64,000 bases of DNA. Source: a virus. Of the stretch, positions 59,975-64,000 are shown piece after piece. The notes beneath the pieces were generated by a model, which was not told where the DNA came from, ran no database searches, and saw only the letters and a program-made list of their open reading frames with translations. The stretch covers positions 1 to 64,000 of IMG/VR virus record IMGVR_UViG_3300047678_000069; one strand, 5' to 3'. Numbering within the stretch: position 1 is the first letter of the stretch; the number at the start of each line of letters is the position of its first letter. The translations under genes and the position numbers were made by a program.

Positions 59975-61303
59975 TCAGTATTTCCCTCGACCCGTCAAAA
60001 GTTTGCGAGCCGTTTTCTTGTCACCTGATTCGTGTGCCTTCTTGACTTTCGCAACTAAGGACTTCACACGTTCAGCCGGAGTTCTTGTGTCTTTTGCTGG
60101 GAGCTTTGAAGCTCGAGCCGTCTTTCGATCCTTTGAAGCTTTTGCTCCAGCAGATTTCTTTTTGGCCATTGCCTCTTTGCGATCCTGATTCTTCGAACTC
60201 TTTTCAAAAGCCTTGCGATCGGCGTGGTCTTTGAAACCTTTCTTCTTCGCGATTAGATCTTGAGTGGCAGAACGCTTTGAAGTTGACTTTGAACTAGCCT
60301 TGGTCTTCTTGGCAGCCCTTACCGTTTTCTTGACCTTTTCTTTCTGAGTCTTCGCAGTCTTTGCGTCACGATGGGCTTTCAGCTTGGCTTGGAGTTTCTT
60401 CAGGCGATCGACAGACCTTTGTTTTGAAGAGGTCTTGACTTTTCCCTTTCCAGTTTTCGGTTTCATTGAAGATCTTGCAGTGGGTCGCTGTGGTGGCTTT
60501 GCTGCAGGTTTCTTTCCGAGACCAATTTTCTTCTTGAGACGATCAATCAGATTCTTGGCAGAAGATTTCAGTTGATGACCAACCGCTCTTGCTCCCGCCT
60601 TTAATGCTGCCCCACCATGATGTCTCGCCAGCATTGCAGCTTTACGGGATTCTGGTGACCAGTTGTAAGTGGGGAAATCGTCATTGTTATTCGGCTTCGG
60701 CTTTTCATTCGCGTTCGCAGTAACTCCAAGACCACAACCATCGCTGATCGAACAAGCACCAACTTCATCAGGAAGGATCGCCAGATGATCGGGAACGTAT
60801 CGACGAGCAATCTTGTCATAAGGCTTTCCGTTGAACGTTGCTCCGGCTGGAGCAGGATCGTTTCTTGTGAAAAGGCCAGTTGACAATTCAACTTGTTCGC
60901 CACGTTCAATTGCCGAAATAATTCGGCTGTCAATCTTCCTGCAACGTTCAATGTCGATCCAAGCTTCCGCTGCAAGAATTCCCTTTTCAGTGACTCTCGA
61001 ATTTAGAACAGTGCCAATGCCTCTTGCATTGAGAACTCCGGGGTCACGAGCAGAGATTGCTTTACCATCTCTGAACGGGTGATAAACGACAAGAGGCATT
61101 CCATTCCATGCAGAATGATTCTTGACTATTTCTTCAGGCGGATAAAGCAGACTTCCTCTTGAGCCGTTTAATACGCCGGGAACGATCATCGAAACTGGAA
61201 CAACATAATGAGGACGACCATGAAGTTCTTCTTTCCTGATATTCCCGCAGCGATTCGCGGTAAGGTAAGCGAACGGTTTTTGAATCATTGAAGAGTTTTT
61301 CAC
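59975..61303 (-). CDS. DUF2213-like head protein with Lys-rich tail (442 aa)
   Basis: The N-terminal ~190 residues match DUF2213: VPGVLNGSRGSLLYPPEEI, GTVLNSRVTEKGILAAEAWID and VPDHLAILPDEVGACSISDGCG, a putative prohead protease/scaffold region. The next 240 residues are Lys/Ala/Ser-rich, like a histone tail. GTG start at 61303; the ATG at 61288 is an alternative. Confidence 0.75.
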   Translation of the reverse strand: MKNSSMIQKPFAYLTANRCGNIRKEELHGRPHYVVPVSMIVPGVLNGSRGSLLYPPEEIVKNHSAWNGMPLVVYHPFRDGKAISARDPGVLNARGIGTVLNSRVTEKGILAAEAWIDIERCRKIDSRIISAIERGEQVELSTGLFTRNDPAPAGATFNGKPYDKIARRYVPDHLAILPDEVGACSISDGCGLGVTANANEKPKPNNNDDFPTYNWSPESRKAAMLARHHGGAALKAGARAVGHQLKSSAKNLIDRLKKKIGLGKKPAAKPPQRPTARSSMKPKTGKGKVKTSSKQRSVDRLKKLQAKLKAHRDAKTAKTQKEKVKKTVRAAKKTKASSKSTSKRSATQDLIAKKKGFKDHADRKAFEKSSKNQDRKEAMAKKKSAGAKASKDRKTARASKLPAKDTRTPAERVKSLVAKVKKAHESGDKKTARKLLTGRGKY

Positions 61304-61462
61304 ATCTAGGAATTCCCTTCTGGTTGGGTAAAATTTTGCACGGCACCGTGTTCTGCTGGGGAGAAGAATATCTTCGAAAGGCGATCTGATAATAGTGTGA
61401 ACAGCCCACTATTTACCCAAGCGTTTAGGCGAAATGCTGGGGTTATAGGAGATTCGGTTTTT

Positions 61463-61717
61463 CTAGGTCAGGCCGCTGTACGCATCACTAAGCAATCGAA
61501 CCCATCGGTAATAGTATCGACGGCGATAGAACTCACAGATTATTGATTGGCCTTGTGGTTCAAGTATCTTTCGAATGTTGAACACGTGGACACGGACTGT
61601 GATGTCAGATGTTAGTGGGTCGGGGATTGTCTCCTTTACTTCGTCAAAGCTGTGACGCTGTCCATCAGCGAGTAGATCGGCAATCCTTTGTTGTGTTTCG
61701 GTGAACTGTCTGGCCAT
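61463..61717 (-). CDS. Winged-helix DNA-binding protein (PhoB C-terminal type)
   Basis: 84 aa from the ATG at 61717 (GAGGAC six bases upstream). FTETQQRIADLLADGQRHS, ITVRVHVFNIRKILEPQG and YRRRYYYRWV is the OmpR/PhoB winged helix, without a receiver domain. A free-standing regulator inside the head block; it may switch on late genes. Confidence 0.75.
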   Translation of the reverse strand: MARQFTETQQRIADLLADGQRHSFDEVKETIPDPLTSDITVRVHVFNIRKILEPQGQSIICEFYRRRYYYRWVRLLSDAYSGLT

Positions 61718-61738
61718 AGTTGTCCTCAAAGTAACTGA

Positions 61739-62665
61739 TTATTTGGGCTTGGTTGCCTTCTTCATTTTCAGGATTCCCTCTTCGATTCTCTTTCGGATCT
61801 TTGCAGACTTAGGTGAGCTACCTTGTGGGATTGGAGCAAACGCACATCTGCAATTCGTGTGAGCAGGAATCATCCCTCTGGCTTGCTTGATTGAGAAGAC
61901 CTTGCCCGACATTGATTTGCAGCGTGGGCAAACTCTTCCGTCTTTTGCAGATTGCCATTCGACGCTTACCGCAACACGATCGATTCCCATTGCTTCAAGA
62001 GCATTCAATTGGCCTTCAGCGTGTGCTCTGATGATTTCAGTGCGGGCAATCGCCATTGAACGTTGCTTTGAAAGATTCAGTTTCTTTCTGAGCTCGGCTG
62101 CAATTACGCGAATACCTTTTCCTTGAACAAGCCCATCGGTTAGAACTTGCGTGAGAGTTCTGATGGATTGCTCTTGAATCCCTTTCAGATCTTTGAATGT
62201 TCGTGAGGCAAGCACCTTTAAGCGATCAATGGCGATTGGTGTATTGAATGCAGATGAAAGGAATTGGTCACGTGTCCCGTTATACCAATTCATGCGGGCT
62301 GGGCTCTTCGCTGAATGTTTCTTGTTTACTTCATCGAAGGTTCGACCAGCCCCCTTTGCATGAGCAGCTTCAATATAGCGAGCCCACCAATCAATGTTTA
62401 CAGTTTTGGGTTCAAACGAGTTTTTCAGTTGGGTCTTGATCCACCGTTCGAACTCGTTCAGCTTTTGCTCACTTGAAAGGAACTTCCATCGCGTGTTCAG
62501 GGAGAGAGATTCGCGGGTATCGCCGAACACTTTCTCTGAAGTCAGCAATGCGTTGACCTGCCTTATAACGAAGTCAAAGCGATCTGAGATGTCCTTGCAG
62601 AATTTCTTTCGTAGGGATTCGGTTCTGGAAGGATCCTCCAGCATTGGGTTAAATTGGTTTTCCAT
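61739..62665 (-). CDS. Minor head protein (Mu F/SPP1 gp7-like)
   Basis: 308 aa from the ATG at 62665. The C-terminal domain has RTEIIRAHAEGQLNALEAMG, then VCPRCKSMSGKVF and IPAHTNCRCAFAPI, the zinc/metal pattern of the family. Placed directly after the portal as usual. The start overlaps the 57-aa gene by 17 bases; no clear ribosome site. Confidence 0.85.
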   Translation of the reverse strand: MENQFNPMLEDPSRTESLRKKFCKDISDRFDFVIRQVNALLTSEKVFGDTRESLSLNTRWKFLSSEQKLNEFERWIKTQLKNSFEPKTVNIDWWARYIEAAHAKGAGRTFDEVNKKHSAKSPARMNWYNGTRDQFLSSAFNTPIAIDRLKVLASRTFKDLKGIQEQSIRTLTQVLTDGLVQGKGIRVIAAELRKKLNLSKQRSMAIARTEIIRAHAEGQLNALEAMGIDRVAVSVEWQSAKDGRVCPRCKSMSGKVFSIKQARGMIPAHTNCRCAFAPIPQGSSPKSAKIRKRIEEGILKMKKATKPK

Positions 62666-62822
62666 TGTGTCGCTTTGATGAGGAGATGATCCGATCTTTA
62701 CGGAAAGGTTTCGCTCTGCCGTGTTCTTCCGTTGAACGCATCCGATCTTCGTTCTCACGTTTTATTAGAAGCTTTGTGGCTTCCATTTCAGCGTGGGTTG
62801 GATCAGGTCTTTTCCTTGGCAT
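62649..62822 (-). CDS. Small basic protein between portal and minor head (57 aa)
   Basis: MPRKRPDPTHAEMEATKLLI to RHNGKPI. GAGG lies eight bases upstream, inside the end of the portal gene. Basic, helical. Found by direct reading; likely a true gene because of the ribosome site and packing. Confidence 0.65.
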   Translation of the reverse strand: MPRKRPDPTHAEMEATKLLIKRENEDRMRSTEEHGRAKPFRKDRIISSSKRHNGKPI

Positions 62823-62824
62823 GT

Positions 62825-64000
62825 TTAGTTCCTCAAATGGTTTGAAATTATGGAACGTGCTCTGAGCAGCTTGGCTCTATTTTCGGTTACAACTTTCGAA
62901 GTCATCTTCTTTGCTTTATCAGCGGTGATCCTTTGTTCTGAGGAGAGTGTTGCCATGCGAAGGGCAGATTCTGGGGAAAGACCAACTGACTGCAGTAGCT
63001 CAACTGCAACTTCTGGATGAGTTGTTCCTGCAGATACGCTTAGAAGAATGTCTTTCACAGAACTGATCTGAGCACCATTCAGCGGAGTAGTTCTTCCGGG
63101 TGGAGCAGTTTTCTGAGGAGGAAGCTGATCTGTTGGATTGGTTGGGCTTGGAGGAATTGGGTTTCCTTCAGCGTCAACTTCTCCTTCGGGAGGTAAGGCG
63201 TTTGGATCACCAAGCATGGATTCATCTTCCATAGCACGTTGATCTTCGAGTGTGCGGGAACGGTTCTCCAAAATGCTTTGAGCAGTTTTCTCCTTCATGC
63301 CGTACAGCTTTGTGAGAACGTCGATTGGTTCGATCAATGTGTCGACACCACCACCAATATACATCGACAAGCCAGTGACGACTTGAGTTGCATAGGTTGC
63401 CTTTTCGGTTGGAGAAGAAAGATCGATTCCATCCCAACTGATTGAATAGAATTCTGCTGGAGGAACCAGCGTGCCGACCTTGATCTGTCGGTCGATGAAT
63501 TCAACAATGATTGAGGGGATGCAATGGTTTTGGTTTCGTTCAATGACAGTTTCATTCCAAGATGACTTGTCCTGTGATGAAGCAAGTTCACCACGCTCAG
63601 AGCCCATGAAGATCCTCTTGGGTACTCGCAGCTTGATGCAGATTGCTTCGATCTGAACATTGATCTGGGATGACGGATCAACTACTTGTGTGGTCAGGGT
63701 CTTTGCGGTGATACCTGTGAGAGAGAACCATCGCTGAAGACTGTTTGAATATTTCCACATTGCTTCCTTGATGGCAGCTTGATCAATGCCAACGTCAGCG
63801 ACGGCTTTTGGATCGATCTCAAGGGATAGACCGGGGAATGCACCTTTCCAATACATCTCAGCGGAACCGCCGTACAACTTTGTACAGTCAATCAAGCGGT
63901 TGAAGACTGGACGCATGGCAGGTTCAGCAAAGATTTCGTTTGAAAGAGGATTGTCGGCAACGTGGATAATTCGTGACCAATGGACTTGTTCTGATCGCAG
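62825..64000 (-). CDS. Portal protein, partial (DUF1073-type)
   Basis: 392 codons, still open at the right edge. VHWSRIIHVADNPLSNEIF and AEPAMRPVFNRLI, then VPKRIFMGSERGELASSQDK and WNETVIERNQNHCIPSI, match DUF1073-type portals. C-terminal ~150 residues are Pro/Glu-rich and helical. The N-terminus lies outside the window. Confidence 0.85.
   Translation of the reverse strand: MRSEQVHWSRIIHVADNPLSNEIFAEPAMRPVFNRLIDCTKLYGGSAEMYWKGAFPGLSLEIDPKAVADVGIDQAAIKEAMWKYSNSLQRWFSLTGITAKTLTTQVVDPSSQINVQIEAICIKLRVPKRIFMGSERGELASSQDKSSWNETVIERNQNHCIPSIIVEFIDRQIKVGTLVPPAEFYSISWDGIDLSSPTEKATYATQVVTGLSMYIGGGVDTLIEPIDVLTKLYGMKEKTAQSILENRSRTLEDQRAMEDESMLGDPNALPPEGEVDAEGNPIPPSPTNPTDQLPPQKTAPPGRTTPLNGAQISSVKDILLSVSAGTTHPEVAVELLQSVGLSPESALRMATLSSEQRITADKAKKMTSKVVTENRAKLLRARSIISNHLRN

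Overview
The window is part of the genome of a tailed double-stranded DNA bacteriophage. It contains portal, minor head, scaffold-like, major capsid, connector, tail tube, tail chaperone, tape measure and terminase genes, plus a complete replication module. No sheath or contractile-tail gene is visible, so a long non-contractile (siphovirus-like) tail is the best reading. No integrase, repressor or attachment site is seen; the family A DNA polymerase has Phe at the position equivalent to E. coli Pol I 762, which fits a virulent lifestyle. The host cannot be read directly. A phage-borne CsrA shows a bacterium that uses Csr control, and a planctomycete-like host is only a guess from overall protein style.

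Layout. Almost everything is on the minus strand, so that order is read from high to low coordinates. From 64000 to 56115 lie the head genes (portal, small ORF, Mu F-like minor head protein, winged-helix protein, DUF2213-like protein, scaffold-like protein, decoration-like protein, major capsid, connectors). From 55754 to 51991 is a set of small membrane proteins, a lipoprotein, a papain-like protease and a holin-like protein (lysis-like block). From 52004 to 45094 are tail genes, including a classic -1 frameshift tail chaperone pair and the tape measure protein. From 45065 to 38741 is an unusual block with three glycosyltransferase-like proteins, two methyltransferases and a radical SAM enzyme. 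The only large plus-strand block (28332 to 37600) holds a DGQHR/ParB-like protein, zinc-ribbon proteins, a CobS-like ATPase with a VWA-like partner, a small HTH protein, a UvrD-like helicase and an acidic protein. From 28066 down to 5142 is the replication and nucleotide module: RuvC-like resolvase, family 4 uracil-DNA glycosylase, Cas4/RecB-like nuclease, Sak4-like ATPase, CsrA, an SSB-like acidic protein, HNH nuclease, DNA polymerase, a thymine-hypermodification family protein, FkbM methyltransferase, thymidylate synthase homologue, MazG, primase-helicase, ASCH and PP-loop proteins. The left end holds terminase and tail-fibre-like genes.

Most notable signals. (1) A complete type III hammerhead ribozyme (30453-30505) sits in the leader of a small gene, with predicted cleavage 61 nt before the start codon. 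(2) A protein of the thymine-hypermodification (HMUDK_hel/aGPT-Pplase) family and a divergent thymidylate synthase suggest modified DNA. (3) A textbook -1 frameshift signal, heptamer plus stem, lies in the tail chaperone gene. (4) Intrinsic-terminator hairpins repeatedly lie just upstream of start codons, two with possible mutually exclusive folds. (5) A compact folded element separates the terminase subunits. (6) An island of glycosyltransferases, methyltransferases and radical SAM lies inside the structural genes. Several small genes and corrected start sites were found by reading the sequence.
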